From: Erythrocercus mccallii
Taxonomy: Eukaryota; Chordata; Aves; Passeriformes; Dicruridae
Reading direction: 5' to 3'
Assembly: GCA_013397435.1 (NCBI GenBank)
Contig: VZRG01000873.1
Span: 62,001-126,000, forward strand
DNA: 64,000 bases
The notes beneath the pieces are model-generated. The model saw only the letters and a list, made by a program, of their open reading frames with translations, made no database searches and was not told the origin of the DNA. A program made the translations under genes and the position numbers. Every line of letters begins with the position of its first letter. The first letter of the stretch is position 1. Of this stretch, positions 49,004 through 62,704 are shown in pieces.

Positions 49004-52000
49004 GTATCACCTAAATTAAATGAAACAATGCCATATTCCCTGTACAACTGCTATGGACAAAGGCCGCTGAAGAGCTCGGAGTGGATTTTGCTCAGTGAAG
49101 AAGAAAGAACGAGCCTTCAAAAGCTTGAGAAGAAAGCTTGCCTTCCAAAGAAAGAGCAGCTGTTACTGGGGTAGCTGCACCTTGGGATGAAGGGACTGAG
49201 AAAGTTTCAGGGGACTGACCAATGGTTAAACTATTATCTTGTCAAGCAGCAATTTTTCAAATGTCTCAAGATGTCTTGTATTCATCCATCCTGCATTCAA
49301 AACACCACTCAACCTTCTCACTAAAAATCCCACAAGATTAAGTCCTAATGTACCTTCAAACACTCAGTTTAACCCAATTTTATTGTAACATTACATAATC
49401 TGTGCTACCAGCAACTCCCTTTGGAGTTGGCACCGTTTTCTATTTCTAATATTAAAAAATTAAATAGTGAGGAAACATCAGTTGTGCTGGGAATACAAGA
49501 TAATCAATGTCTGTACGATCTTTAATTAGAACACAGTATCCAGTTAGATGCTCGCCTAATTTCTCAACAGCACTCTGAACTTTCACTGTGGTCCCTTGGC
49601 ACCACTGAAATTCAAATAAACACTAATCTCCCCTTGCATTTTCTGTTGCTTGCTTCCAGCAAGCTCTAGAGAATTAGAGTGGTGCAGTTTTATTTCAAAA
49701 GGCACCAGAGAAATGAGCAAGTAACAACTGTGCAATTTTAAAATAAAGATTTAAATTAACTTCTATGTATTTTGAATCTGCACTTCTTGTTGGCAGCAGC
49801 CCTTCCTATGAACATTGAAATAAGCAACTGAAGGAAACTGATAATAATCTTTTCTAGCACTCCTGTCTAAAATACTGCTCCAAGGAGGACCCACGTAGCC
49901 CAGCTCTTCTTCCCAACAGCTTTAGAAGCAAATATAAGCAGGGAGAGTTTACTGTCCTAGAATAGTAAAAACTAATGAGAATTGGTGATGATGCAAGTGT
50001 GCTTCTCCAAAATTAAAAATCAGAAGTGCCTGAAACTGGAAGCAGCTGAGGAGAGCAGCGAGGTATCCTGGCTATGCACCATCAAGGCTTAATACATTTA
50101 GCTTTAGCCACCACTCAATTTTACCCGGGATTTCCTGGGTTTATACTACTGAATGACATCATCCCAGTCTATAATTCAACTTTTAATTTTTAACCTCTTT
50201 TAGTAATTTTAACCGTCAGATAAAAGGTACTTAGGTGCTCAGGAGGAACAGCATGACAACAGCCTCGCTGTTGTGTTGCATGACAGTGGCCTATTACAAA
50301 ATTCAATGACCTGTAAAAGGTTTTCCTTAGGCTTCTTCTGGCTCAGGTGTTTTTCAAAGCCAATAACAACAGCCTCTGTTATATAGATAGAAATTAAGAA
50401 AAAAGTGATTCTTTACTCTGTACTCTGGCTAAGTCAAGCTAGAAGCAGATAAAGATACACTGTATGGACCATTTCAAGATTTTTATTAAAAATAGTAACA
50501 AAAACCTACAAAACATAATAAAGCCTTAAAAAGGCAATTTAAAAAGCAATTCAAAACACTTTGTCTACTCCAAACAGATCATCAGGGCCCTCTTCAGAAT
50601 TCTGGAGTCAGCACCAATGATTTCATATTGCTTTGTATCAGAACACAATTTATGGATTCCATACCAGTGCTTTCATCCCAGGTGGATGCTCCTGGCATGC
50701 TATGTAGGGCTGAATCTAAACCCAGGACTCACCACCTCACTGCAACTGCAATTCTCCCTTGGACATGGTCCCTTGTCCCCATACTCTCTCCACAAAAACA
50801 GGGACTTCTGTACTGTGCACTGCACAGCTAACAGAAAGAGCATTCAGTGCTTTTGCTCTTCATAATCCTGATGAAGTTTTGAGGTTTTTTGTGGGGTTTT
50901 CCAGTGAATGTGCCATTAAATCTCTGAACAGAACCATTAACACTGAAAAGCCTTGAAAATTGGCATCATCCAAGAAAACATCCTTGGCCTCCACCCAAAG
51001 CATTTTTCAGTCTTTTACCTTCAATCTACTAACACAGGGTTACTGAACATTCCTTGAGTTTAGATTAATTAAAGCATGTCTGATATACTACAGGTCCTGA
51101 AGTTCGACATTTACGCTGTACAGAGAAATAAGGAAATCACGATTTTAAGAGAAAGCTCTCAAACAACTCGATTACAACATAAAAAGGGTTCAGAATGTGT
51201 TTTAGGCATTTCCTCAATGTGCAGTAAATAGAGAGGAGTCAGACAACAGCTTACCAAGGAACTGATGTTAGAAAAACAAATTCATTTTTCCTAGAACCAT
51301 CTCCAACATGTATGTCAGATTAGCTAAAAATTTTGGTCATTTGTGCATGCGACACTAATGATCGAAAGGGTTAAAACTTCTGAGCTGAAGAAGGTAACAA
51401 CTGCAATTAGACCATTCTACTTCCAACTGAGACACTACTTACTTCCTGAAGTTTTGAAACCAGGGGAAGAAAGTCATTCCAACTGGTATTAACCAGTCGA
51501 AATACATTTAATTTAGGGCCTCCTTCAAGACAGTTCTCTGAAAGTGGAATTTAGTACTTAAAAGAATAAAATATTGCGTCTGTGCTAGAAAAATTAATTG
51601 GAACCTGCAAAACCCTTAAAGCAAGACAAGCTTCAGTACAATTAAGCTTCATCAGTTTTGTCACTTCCAATTGTGGAAGGAATCATGCAGGAACACAACA
51701 AGAATAATCAATCACGGTGTATATGGCACTATTTTCATCTACTCTCCAAGCCCCGTTGACAGGAGACATCCTGGGTCAAAACCTCATCATTCTTTGCAAC
51801 ATACAAGCCATAAACACAATACAGCCTGTGCCAACACTTACATCAGCCTCTTCCACTAAAGCAACTGTTTGGGTTGTTCCATCTAGTCCATCTCATCCCA
51901 CCTGAGATAACCCAGGTACTTGTTACTGGCAGTTATCTAATTTCAAACAACAGGAAATGGGGTCAGAAATATCTAATTCAACTGCTACACATTTCAAAAT

Positions 52001-53558
52001 CAGAAGTAAAATCAAGTCTTCACAGGTTCTGTGACAGCCCATCCTTGGTGAAGCAGCACAGACACAAGCACAGACCCACCAGCACTGAGGTCCCAAACCA
52101 CCAGCATGAGGATATCCTCATCATGGCAGGGTAGCAAAGGAGACAGGGAGTGACTGGTTAGTATCTTCACAGTTGAGAAATTCGGGCAAACCTGAAGGCA
52201 TCAAGTCAGCAGGTTTCACTAGCCCCACAAGAATTTACTGCACCTTTTTAGAATATATTTGATCATGGACAGGCATTAAGAAGCTCATAAAGATGCAACT
52301 TACATTACGGTGCATTTTTCTTCTATTCAATTATTTCCCTGAAAACAATAAATCAATTCCCACCATCGCAGTGATGAAATATGCAATTTGTGTGCGACAA
52401 TCTCACCATTTGCAGAAACAGCAGGTGGTAATAAATTAAGATGGTGTTACACAAACAAGACACCTCCATAAGCCAACACCACACACACAGAGCTATCAAT
52501 CCATCGTCCTTCAAGTCTCTATTAGAACATACAGGAATATTAATTGGAGAGGGGGGATGCACTTAAACACATGCAGTTTTTAAATGCTGAATTGACCTAG
52601 CCTGAGAACACAATCCAAAAGGATCTGGCAATTAAAACACCTTTGCACATAAGCTTCAGGAAGCAGAGTTCTAACATATTTGCAATCTGTGCTCTTAATA
52701 TGCTTGAGCTTATTTTAAAATAAATACTTCATAGTAGCTAGAGAGAAAATAGAAGAACAATCTCCTTCAGCAAGGAGTGTGTGTGCTTTAAAATGGATGA
52801 AAATATTTCTGCATAAAACATGAATGCTGTTGTGACAATACACCTTCCACACCACAAACAGGCAGCAAATCAGAGGTACCTAGGTCAGGAGTACCTAGAA
52901 ACACTTAAGTCCCTACAAACTGAACAGGACCTAGCATTAGGAAAAACTGCACAAAGGGATAAAATTATTAAGTATTCCAAACAAAGAATACAGTATTTAA
53001 TCAGATTACTAGTTTTAGCCTGAAATTGGGTCTTTGGGGGTCTTTGTGACTTGGAAGAGGTTCTTTCAATGCTTACTAAAGGCAAAGGGTGGTTGTCTTC
53101 AGCATGATATAAACCCTTGCCAGTCGAGAATTATGGATTAAGTTTTTTTCTATTTTAGCCCCAAGGTTCAACATATAAGTCAAAGGAATTTCCAGAATAT
53201 CTTCTACCGTCCAAAAATCCAGAGAAGTGCAACTAAAATAATGAAGGGGCAGAACAGAAGCCTTGTGAAGGGAACCTAAAAAAGGCAGAACTCCAGACCA
53301 GAGTTTGATCAGTATTTGCAAGATCCATGAGGATGGATAAACTGATACTAAAAGATTCTATGAAAAGTCTCTAATGAAATAGATATTGATGAAACATAAG
53401 GGCAGGCTGTAGACAACAGTCATGCTCACAGAGTCTCCTGAAAGAGTCACAAGTAAGAGATGGTGTCCAAAGAGACTGAATCACTGATGGGGTAATATTT
53501 TCACATTAAGAACATCCGTAAAAGCTTCACTTTTTGCTTCTGTTATTGAAGCTGAAAT

Positions 53559-54022
53559 ACAGAATTATGGAATGGTTTGGGTTGGAAGGGACCTTCGAAA
53601 TCATCTCATTTCAACTCCTGCCACAGGCAGGGACGTCTTCCACTAGCCCAGGTTGCTCCAAGCCCCATCCAATCTGGCCTTGAACACATCCAGTGATGGG
53701 ATATCCACAAACTCTCTGGGCAACCTGTGCCAGGGCCTCACCACCCTCACAGGGAAGAATTTCTTCCTAATATCTAATCTGAACCTCCTGTCCTTCATCT
53801 TAAGGTGATTCCCCCTCACCCTGTCACTCCAAGCCCTTGTCCCCCAGTCCCTTTCCAACTCTCTCAGAGTCCCTTTAGGCACTGGAAGAGGCTCCAAGAT
53901 CTCCCTGGAACCTTTTCTTCTCCAGGCTGGACAACCTCAACTCTCCTGGTCTGTCTCCACAGCCAAGGTGCTCCAGCCCTATGATCAAATTAATGGCCCT
54001 CCCTGGACTTGTTCCAAAGGTC
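53559..54022 (-). mobile_element. CR1 LINE 3' fragment (minus orientation, well preserved)
   Basis: The plus strand gives the reverse-complement CR1 from ACAGAATTATGGAATGGTTT and TTGGAAGGGACCTTCGAAAT, through CTTGAACACATCCAGTGATG and GGAAGAATTTCTTCCTAATA, to CTTCTCCAGGCTGGACAACC. At about 0.46 kb with few changes, it is probably one of the younger insertions here. Confidence 0.95.
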
Positions 54023-55900
54023 AAATACAACCCTTGGGAATTCCAGAAAGTTCAGATGAAAATACAGATACATAGCTTTGGCAGCTTTCTCATGGACTAC
54101 ATTTATCAAGTTAACAGATGCCAGTGCAAGATGATTTCCAGGCTTGGAAAAGCCTAACATCAAGTCAGAAAACTAAAAGAAGTCAAGTAACATTTTAAAT
54201 TTAGAACAAGTAAGAAAAATAAACAACTGTATTAATAAAGCCCATCTATGAACACATTTGAAAAGCCTACACTGTATATATATTCTGATCCTTTAAAGGG
54301 TTCATGTAAGCATGTTAAAAAAGAGAAAAATTTAAACAAATTAAACATGTCTCATCACTCAGTCCATATTTTTGAAGTTTTTTTAAAAAATATTTTCTTG
54401 CACACAGTTTAAGTTCTCATTTATAGTTTAACATCCAAATGTCATTAAAGGAATTTGTCTGGTTTCTCAGATACGCCTGTGTTAGAAGCAACAAAACTGA
54501 TGTATGGTAATTTCTGAAGAGTGTATTTGTACAGACATTTGAGCTAATTTTTCAAAGGCAAGTAAGGTGTCACCAGAGGCTGCTTCACCAACTTAATAAT
54601 TTGTCCTTGCTGCTGCCAAAGCTGCAGAACCTGCCACACCTTTTCTCCCTGCCAAGCACTTCCTCATCCACTCTTCCCAACCGTGGAGCCCTTGCTTCCA
54701 TCTGAATCCTCCTGCTACTGCTGCTAAAATGATTTTTGTGTTACTTTTACACATTAAGACAGAATAAATCAGTCTGGGCTTATTTATTTCCGGTTTTGGT
54801 GGGGGTTTAGTTTTTCTTGGGGTTCACAGTCTTGAACTGACACTTCTAAGCCTCTGCTGCTAAACTATTAAATAACATTTAATGATTTTCAATACCTGGT
54901 CAAGATGGAGGTGAAGAGGAAAGACAAAAGGAGGGGGGCAGAAAAACAAGTAGGAGATAAAGAAGAACTTTAAAGAAGAATTCCATTGCAATGATTAAAG
55001 AAGGCAAAAATAATTTGGTGAAAATATGAGTATTACAAATTCAAGCGTAATTTCCAACTTCAACCTTCTCTTTTTCCCCTTTCTTTAAAGCCTTAGCTGG
55101 TACCCAGACAAGTCTGACCAACTAAATGAACAAATGAGAATAAAAAGACCAAGAATCTTTAACAGGTGCAGAAGTTGATGAAATTCTCCAGGAACAGGAT
55201 AGACAAGTAAGGCTTGTTTGCATCTGATACAAGGAAGCTGATGAGCACCTGTAATTTGCACCAGAATCAACAAAACATCTGATCATTGACTATGGTGGCA
55301 CCAGGTCTCCAGTCAGGCTCTGGAATTTAAAGAGGTGACAGGAACTTTTAAAATATAATGAGGTGCTTCTTTTCCGGCCAGAGACTATTTGAACACATGA
55401 CAGAACAAGGAACTACAATGAAATGTAAAGGAAAAGGTTAATTTGAGATATGCCTGGCGCAGTCAACGGCAGCATAAGCACAACTAACCTCTAATTATTT
55501 TCCATTATTTTGCAAATGTCAAAGTATGGTCTTTAAAGATGCTCAGCATTTGTCAGAAACATGATTTCATTACATTTTAATCAGCTGCAGAATATTTTAC
55601 TGAGCAAGTGAGTTTCATGACAAGAATTCGACAAGAAAAGCTCACTTAAAATGCAGTTATGTTCCTCTGTCAAAGACAACACCACTCAGAGGAAAATTTG
55701 AGACATTAAGAGTTAATACGATTTGCTCCAAAGAAATGAGCTGCAAATGATTTTCACACTCCAGAAGGAAATTAGTTTTCCCACTTTAAGAGGTGAACAG
55801 AAGAACACTTTGCTAATACAAAGAAGAGTACAGAGCAGCATACTTGATGAGACTTCATGGTTTACTCTATCCCTTTAGGCAAAACAAATAATTTTTTCAA

Positions 55901-55918
55901 AAAATAAAATAAAATAAA
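55901..55918 (+). repeat. (AAAAT)n simple repeat
   Basis: Three AAAAT units plus a partial one. Confidence 0.85.
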
Positions 55919-56399
55919 GATGAAGCCCCTAAACAAAAAACCCCAAGCCACTATATTCCACTTACTGCAATGCTACACAGTCAGAAATTTATAAAGTTTT
56001 AAGAAAGAGCAAATTCTGATTCATTAATGGGCAACACTAATTCCTTATTTAAGATGTCAGTTAACAGCGACTGAAAGCATCCCTGTTCCACCCTTCTTTG
56101 TGGAAAATGTATTTTTCACAGCAAGAACGTCAGCTGCACAGACTGTGACACTTAGAGCTAAGTGAGACAGGCACAGAAAGGGTGAAGCTGTAAGAAAAAC
56201 CCCCCAGGAACAGATCCCGCGGTTTCTCCACTGCCGGAGCCGCAGCACAGCCCAGCCCCATTTCTCCACTCATTTTAACGATCCCCTACCACGCTCAAGG
56301 TCAGAAAGCTCCACTTCTTTCAGGACTTTTTCATTAGACTTGAGGTTTCTGTGGCCAACTCGAACTGTGGAAGACTTTTCTCAACATCAGTGCATGCTC

Positions 56400-56413
56400 T
56401 TTTTTTTTTTTTT
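56400..56413 (+). repeat. T14 homopolymer
   Basis: Fourteen T in a row. Confidence 0.95.
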
Positions 56414-56486
56414 AAACTAGACAATTCAAGATTCTTCATTGTTTTAATTAATCAAAAGAAACTCACAGCATAAAGATTTTGGAGAT

Positions 56487-56538
56487 GTAGACAACTAATA
56501 CCAAAACTACCAAGTAGACAACTAGTACCAAAACAACC
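56487..56538 (+). repeat. Tandem duplication, 27-bp period
   Basis: GTAGACAACTAATACCAAAA at 56487 is repeated as GTAGACAACTAGTACCAAAA from 56514, with similar sequence following each. Confidence 0.9.
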
Positions 56539-59394
56539 TTAGTTCAGTTTCTATTAAGTTAATTTTTATGATATACAATATAATTTATTAAAAACATCTC
56601 TTATCCATCTTCCCTTGTGTATTAAAATTCAGTCTTAGCATTTAAAAGGACAGGACTTCAAAAAAGTTAAACTATTTCCCTGGTGTGTCTGCCTTCATTG
56701 TTAAGTTCTGTCACTTGCAACAGCTGATATTAAAAAAAAACCAAAAACTAAAATCAGAGTCATTGCTTTTATAAACTGGGCAAATGTCCAGAAAAAAAAA
56801 AAGCTAAATACTTTTTTCCTCATTTTCCAGATGTAAGACATAAATTTAAAACTGGATTTGTTCTTCCAGAGTCTAATTTTAAAAAGACAATATATTGCTC
56901 TACAGCATATGTTAAACATACAGATTGATCTTGATGTTTTAAAAGGCATGTAGCAAAGATGTACACCAATATAAGGTATTTACAGAGAAATTATTTTGAA
57001 TAGAATTTGTCAATTCTTATAGGACACCTTGCAGGAGAGGCTTAAATTCCATGTTTGTTTCAATGCAACAAAATTAGGATTAAAGGGAGATAACAAATTA
57101 TGCTGGGAGTATGCCTATGAACATGTTGTTTTGACAGAAAGCTCTGAACTTATAAATCAAGTTATTATAACATTTATATAATCTTCTCTTACATACTAAA
57201 CAAAACAGTCCACAGTGATAAAACAAACAGCACCTCTGTGGTCTGAAAGGAAAGAGAAAAAAAATACATAAAGTAATAATTAAAGCAAAAAATAATAGTC
57301 CATCTAAAAATTCAGAGCCAAATTACACTGTACCACCAATGTCAAAGAAAACACAGGCCATAATTAACAAATCCACAACCTGAAGTGTTCAAGATCCACC
57401 TTTCTTCTTCAGTAGGGCCTTAATTCTGCAAAGCAACACCCATCCCTATGGATTTCCAGCAGACTGGAATACACAAATGTGTTGATGGTGGTGAGTGCTG
57501 GAATACCTGAGTGCACATGGATGAGGAAGGAGGAAGCATTCAGCACCTGAAAGGACCCGGCCCTATAAAATCTGCCCAGTCAGTCACAAAGGACACATTT
57601 TATGAGCAGCTTTATTGCAGTGCAGCAGGCTGTCCTTGTGAGAACAGAAGGGCACAGCTCACGTCCTACCTACTGCCTGATCTCAGAGATACTTTTCCTA
57701 GTAGAGAAAAGAAATAAACCAGCACAATCTTATTCCCATTTCAACAAAACTGGAGCAATGTTAATAACGGGAGTGCAAACTGGATATACAGAGCAAGGAA
57801 AAGTCCTAACAAGAGAAGGAAAAATATTCAAGGATGTTATGGTAATAACCTACAAAAAGTTATAGATTAACTACTGCTTTGTATGATTATTCTAGGCTTG
57901 AAGCATCACGTGTACCACAGACAGAACAAAACTGAAATTCATGATAATTCCCACATTAGGGAAAGGGAATGACTCTCACTTCCCAAAATGTAGTATTATT
58001 CCAAAAAATCACAACCTCTTGTTTATGTTCCTAGCACTGAACACAAAAATACTCACTGGACTGAGGCATCAGTGACTGATTCATAAAATAAAATTATTAT
58101 TCTTGGCAGACATAAAAAAACTACTTCAAGTTGATGTTTCGTGTTCTCCCTCTTGATTTTATGTCTCCAAATACTGTGCTCATACTAAACTTTCCTGAAT
58201 TTCCCAATACCATGCTGAAGAAAGACAAGATTTGTTACTGCAAGTTTCAAAGCTGCCTTCATTTCTCATTCTCCTGAAGATGCACAAGCCATTGCAACCA
58301 CACAAGTAACTTGAGATACCTAAATGTAGAAATCCTTCAGTCAGTATTTTTGACCTCTGTGTACTCAAAAATACAGCTCCAAGTATGATCCCATCTTACA
58401 GCCAGTTTTAAGTATGAGAATTTTCCCCCCATTTTGATGTTTTCTTTCTTGTTCCTGAGGTATTTACACCCAAACCCTCCCACTGTGGTTTATTTTACTT
58501 TGACTTGACTGTGATTTTAACATTAAAAAAACAAACTAGAGATAAATCTAGATTAAACAAAAGCGACTGGTTGCCATTGCCTTTCTCTACTGGATAAATA
58601 TTAAGTGTATGTTAACTTGCCCAGCTTTTCCTACAGGATGAAACAGGAATTGTGAACATGACCTTGCTGTGTATCCAGCAGTACCCAGGGTGTGCTTGTT
58701 CCTGGTTTCAAATAATTCTCATTTCTAGCTCATTCCCACTCCCATCTCCAACAGTCACTGCTCCCTCCCAGAACAGACTACATACAGAAAAAGAGCAAAT
58801 ATTTTCCCTTCAAATTTTAGGAATGAACAATTTCAGAGATTCCAGACTGATTTCAGCATAAGCAATTAAGGACTTGGATAATTATGAGTAGAAGATTTTC
58901 TGAAGGAGAGTTTATCACAGAAATTATTTGGCAGTCACAGTGACAGCAAATGCTCCAGCTCTTGCTGCAACACCTTGATTTTCATCAGTGTGGCACACTG
59001 TACTTAAACTGCACAAATGTATCAGAGCCAGAGCTGGGAAGAGAAGTGAGTTGTGGCAGATAAGAAGAGCATTATTCCAAATGCATTTTTATTGTACCTC
59101 TGAACTGATAAAAGACATCTAAATTCTATTTAGATACGCAAATTTGGTACTTCAAACATGAAGCTCAACACTACTGGTCAATACAGGTCACACAGCTTGT
59201 TCCAGGAAAACTAAATTAATGCAATCAAAACCAGCAAAAAGTTTGTTCAGTATCACATAAAACCAGAACCTATACAGACACCAAAATTACTCTGGAAAGA
59301 AGAAAAGTAATGGATATTTTCCTGCTGAAAAACTGATGATGCCTTGCATTCATATATTCAGTTTATATATCCTGTGTCTATGAAACAGTATATA

Positions 59395-59470
59395 TAGTCT
59401 GTAATATACTTTATATTTTATATTTTATACTCTATGAAATACTATGTGTATGTATTTAAAAATATATAAC
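59395..59470 (+). repeat. AT-rich low-complexity stretch
   Basis: Repeated TATATT/TTTATA motifs with little G or C. It lies about 40 bp before a CR1 insertion. Confidence 0.8.
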
Positions 59471-59509
59471 AGTAAAAGACTGAAGAAGCAAATCTTTCAT
59501 TTCAATGAC

Positions 59510-59736
59510 AGAACAGGAACAAGGAAGAAATTCTTTCCTGTGAGGTTGGTGAGGCCCTGGCACAGGTTGTCCAGCAAAGCTGTGGATGCCCCATCCCTGG
59601 AAGTGTTCAAAGCCTGGCTGGAGGGGGCTTGGAGCAACCTGGAATAATGGAAGGTGTCCCTTCCCATGGTTGAGGGGGTTGGAATGAAATTATCTTGGAG
59701 ATTCCTTCCAACTCAAACCATTCTGGGATTCTATGG
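59510..59736 (+). mobile_element. CR1 LINE 3' fragment (plus orientation)
   Basis: GAAGAAATTCTTTCCTGTGA, GAGGCCCTGGCACAGGTTG, a GATGCCCCATCCCTGGAAGT block, GCTTGGAGCAACCTGGAATA and CTCAAACCATTCTGGGATTC are consecutive CR1 landmarks. It is about 0.23 kb and well preserved. Confidence 0.95.
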
Positions 59737-61170
59737 CATCCTCCCAACTTTGTGTAAGAAAACCCCAGAACCAAATCCCCTTAATTTAAGTTAAGAAACA
59801 CATGCAGAAAAGCCCATGTTCTGCTAAACCTGGTTAGTTGATAAAACATTAACTTATTGATCTGACAGGCACCATCCATACGTGCCCATCCCATTTCCGT
59901 GCCAGAGGATGCTGACTGGAACAGCCTGGGGTGCAAACCTTGATTTCTTTGCTGCTCTTGTGATGAATATGACACAGGAATCAGTCCTGAACTGGGAACA
60001 GATACACAGGTCCCTGTCCCCTGAGTAGTGCCTTTTCCCTCTGGGAAGGGGCTGGGATGGATATCTGCAGCACACACATGCTCCTATTTGACAAGTACAG
60101 CTATATACAACCATAAATCAGAGTCCTTTTAATTCTGCCAGGATGAATCACAACTGCTGCAATCAAACACCTGAATGGACAAAAAAGCTGCTGTTCAAGT
60201 ACCTGGCACTGCAATTTGTTGCATGGGAATCATTTGTTACGATCAAATTGAAAAGGCTGCTGTATTCCAAAGTATCTTTGTTACAATTCTTCAGATTATC
60301 TTGACCAATCATCCTGACACAGCCAAGACAAAACCCCCTTTCAGCTGAACCCACTGAGATATCAGCAACATGATTCCTACTATCTCCCCATACCAGCACG
60401 AACAGATCATTGCTGTGTTGCAAACATATTAGCAGAAAGGTTGTGAGAAGAGTTTAAATCCTATTGCTCCTTATCTTCCAAAATCAGTTAAGAAGCTACA
60501 GAACACACCCAGTTCCTTCCCACTCTCCTTCCCAGAAATAAAGATGCAACAGGACTGCAGACCATTACTCACCCTTCGATCACTTATGATGAAAATGTTC
60601 CTTGCTTCAATGACCTTTATATGGATGTTAAAGAAGCAAAACTAAAACGGTATGGAAATCCATGACCAAATATTTTCAATTTTCAATTTCATCAAGAGTT
60701 ATTGATCAAGTGAGGAAAGTCTGGTTCTACCTTTAGTTCTACAGCACACCCAACTTACATAAAAAAGTTCAGCTTTCAGTCTCAAAATGCCACACTTCAG
60801 TTCGTTACACTCATCCTGTGTTGATGTGACCCTGCACAGAACATCAGTGAAGTGCTCAGTTGGTGTGAGCCACTGTCCCAAGTCACGGCAGAAGCACACA
60901 CAGATTTTACTCCTGTATTTACTCAAGATGAGACTTAGGCCATGGAAAAAGCTGTTTCTCCTTAGACATTTCCTTGGTAAAGCAAGGGACAATACTTCAT
61001 TTGCAGATCCAATTTAAATAGAAAGCACAAACCCCTAGTGCTTGCTGTTATGGATCTGAAATCATTGGCAAGAGAAACACTACTTCAGAAAGCACTGACA
61101 AGTGCTTGGGGAAAGGATTAAGCAATCTCCCTTCTGGCAAAGTAACAAACCTCGGTTTGAAAAATAAACA

Positions 61171-61197
61171 AATAAATGAAATAAATGAAATAAATGA
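61171..61197 (+). repeat. (AATAAATGA)3 simple repeat
   Basis: Three perfect 9-bp units. Confidence 0.9.
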
Positions 61198-62597
61198 AAA
61201 AAGGAGTTTGTTAACAGGTTATTTTCAATGAAATTACTCAGGAGGATTGAATACACACAGAAATGCTCTTCTTAGTATCTATGCTAAGCTACATTAAATA
61301 TCAGAAGAGGACAATCCTACCCTCTTTCCGTATGCCAATAAATACAGAATCACCCAGTGCTGGGCAACCACCAGTTACCTCCATACCTCAGCAACCTCAG
61401 TCCTTGACAACCCATCAGGGAAAATTGGCACTGGCAGTTCTCAACATGGATTCAACAGGAGATACTGCAGTGATCTCTCTCATTGCTTTTGCATGATGAT
61501 GAAATCTTCATGAATGATACAATTTTTTTTAACTCCTCTAATCAAATAATTTATGATGTCCTGTACTTAAGCTTTTTAAAAGTTAATATTTACAAAGATA
61601 TTTCCTTATGTCTGGTTTTTGTTTTTTGTGCTGGGATATAGAATTCAGCATCTTGTACAGACTTCCTCACTGTATTGTTACAGTGTACATTAATCTATAA
61701 TGTCTCCAGTTTTTATTAATTCCATGAACAAATCCACATGATGCCATGAATTTAAGAATGCTAGTGAGGGTTTTTTTCCCAGACAATTAATGAAAGTACA
61801 TACTTTTTGCTGGCACATCGAAATTTCTACAAGATATGAATTCGCAACTATTCTATTTCAGCAACACTACAGCAAGTGAAGGACTGAAACAACCTAATAC
61901 ATTTCCTACAGATGTAACACCAGCCACAAAATCTAATTTCAGTATCGTAGTCCTATCAGTAAAAGCTTCCAAAAGAGACGTTGCCCAATGAATTGCATTT
62001 GCTAAAAACACAACAGGTAAGAGATCATCTTTGGTATCTGATGTGCAATGAATAAGAAAGCATTAGGGCCATAAATTCCTGGTTAACTTTTCTGTTTAAT
62101 GCGTTATTTCCAACAATGAAACATTCACTTAGGTGCCAACTTCTCCACTTTGCTCTTAGGCCTGTTTTCTAATGCTTCTTCAAAAGGATATTTGAAACAT
62201 TTTGTTTTCCTTACTTAAGTTTTAGGTTTTTTCCAGGCAGCTCAGAATTTAATTCCAAGCTGGTTCACTGGCTCATTACCAGGTGCTACAATTGATAAGA
62301 TCACACATCTCCATTACCCAGGGAACGCCAAATGCTCCCCCAGCCCTTAAAACAATCACTTTCCTTTCTTGGAAAAGTATCTCAAGCTCCATCTTCCACT
62401 CCAGTCGTCTTTGAATATGGAACAATCACCCCAGTGGGAATGCAGCAGACTCCCGGAGCTGCATAGTTCCTGAATTTTTAAGAATATTGAGCTACCACAC
62501 GCTGTGCTGTAACACTGAAGGGCAGAACCCCCCTTGCTTTTCCAGATTATTTTCCACTTTTAAATATATACAGGCATATCAGGAATATGGTACTCTA

Positions 62598-62704
62598 AGC
62601 AATCCAGTCTAATGGAAGGTGTCCCTGCCCATGACAGGGGAGCTGGAACTAGAAAGATGATCTTTAAGGTCCCTTCCAGCCCAAACCATTCCGTGATTCT
62701 ATGA
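62598..62704 (+). mobile_element. CR1 LINE 3' terminal fragment (plus orientation)
   Basis: TAATGGAAGGTGTCCCTGCC, a GGAACTAGAAAGATGATC segment and CAGCCCAAACCATTCCGTGA followed by TTCTATGA make a CR1 terminus of about 107 bp. Confidence 0.93.

Noticed and set aside
52820..53340. Possible very old CR1 internal fragment (TCCAGAGAAGTGCAACTAAA-like sequence near 53218)
   Set aside because: Only one short stretch resembles CR1 and no further landmarks follow in order.
53643..53897. 84-codon minus-strand open frame
   Set aside because: It is a chance frame in the CR1 3' region at 53559-54022.
57560..57610. TATA-like CCCTATAAAATC upstream of a 68-codon frame
   Set aside because: An isolated TATA-like string in AT-rich intron, and the downstream frame has no homology.
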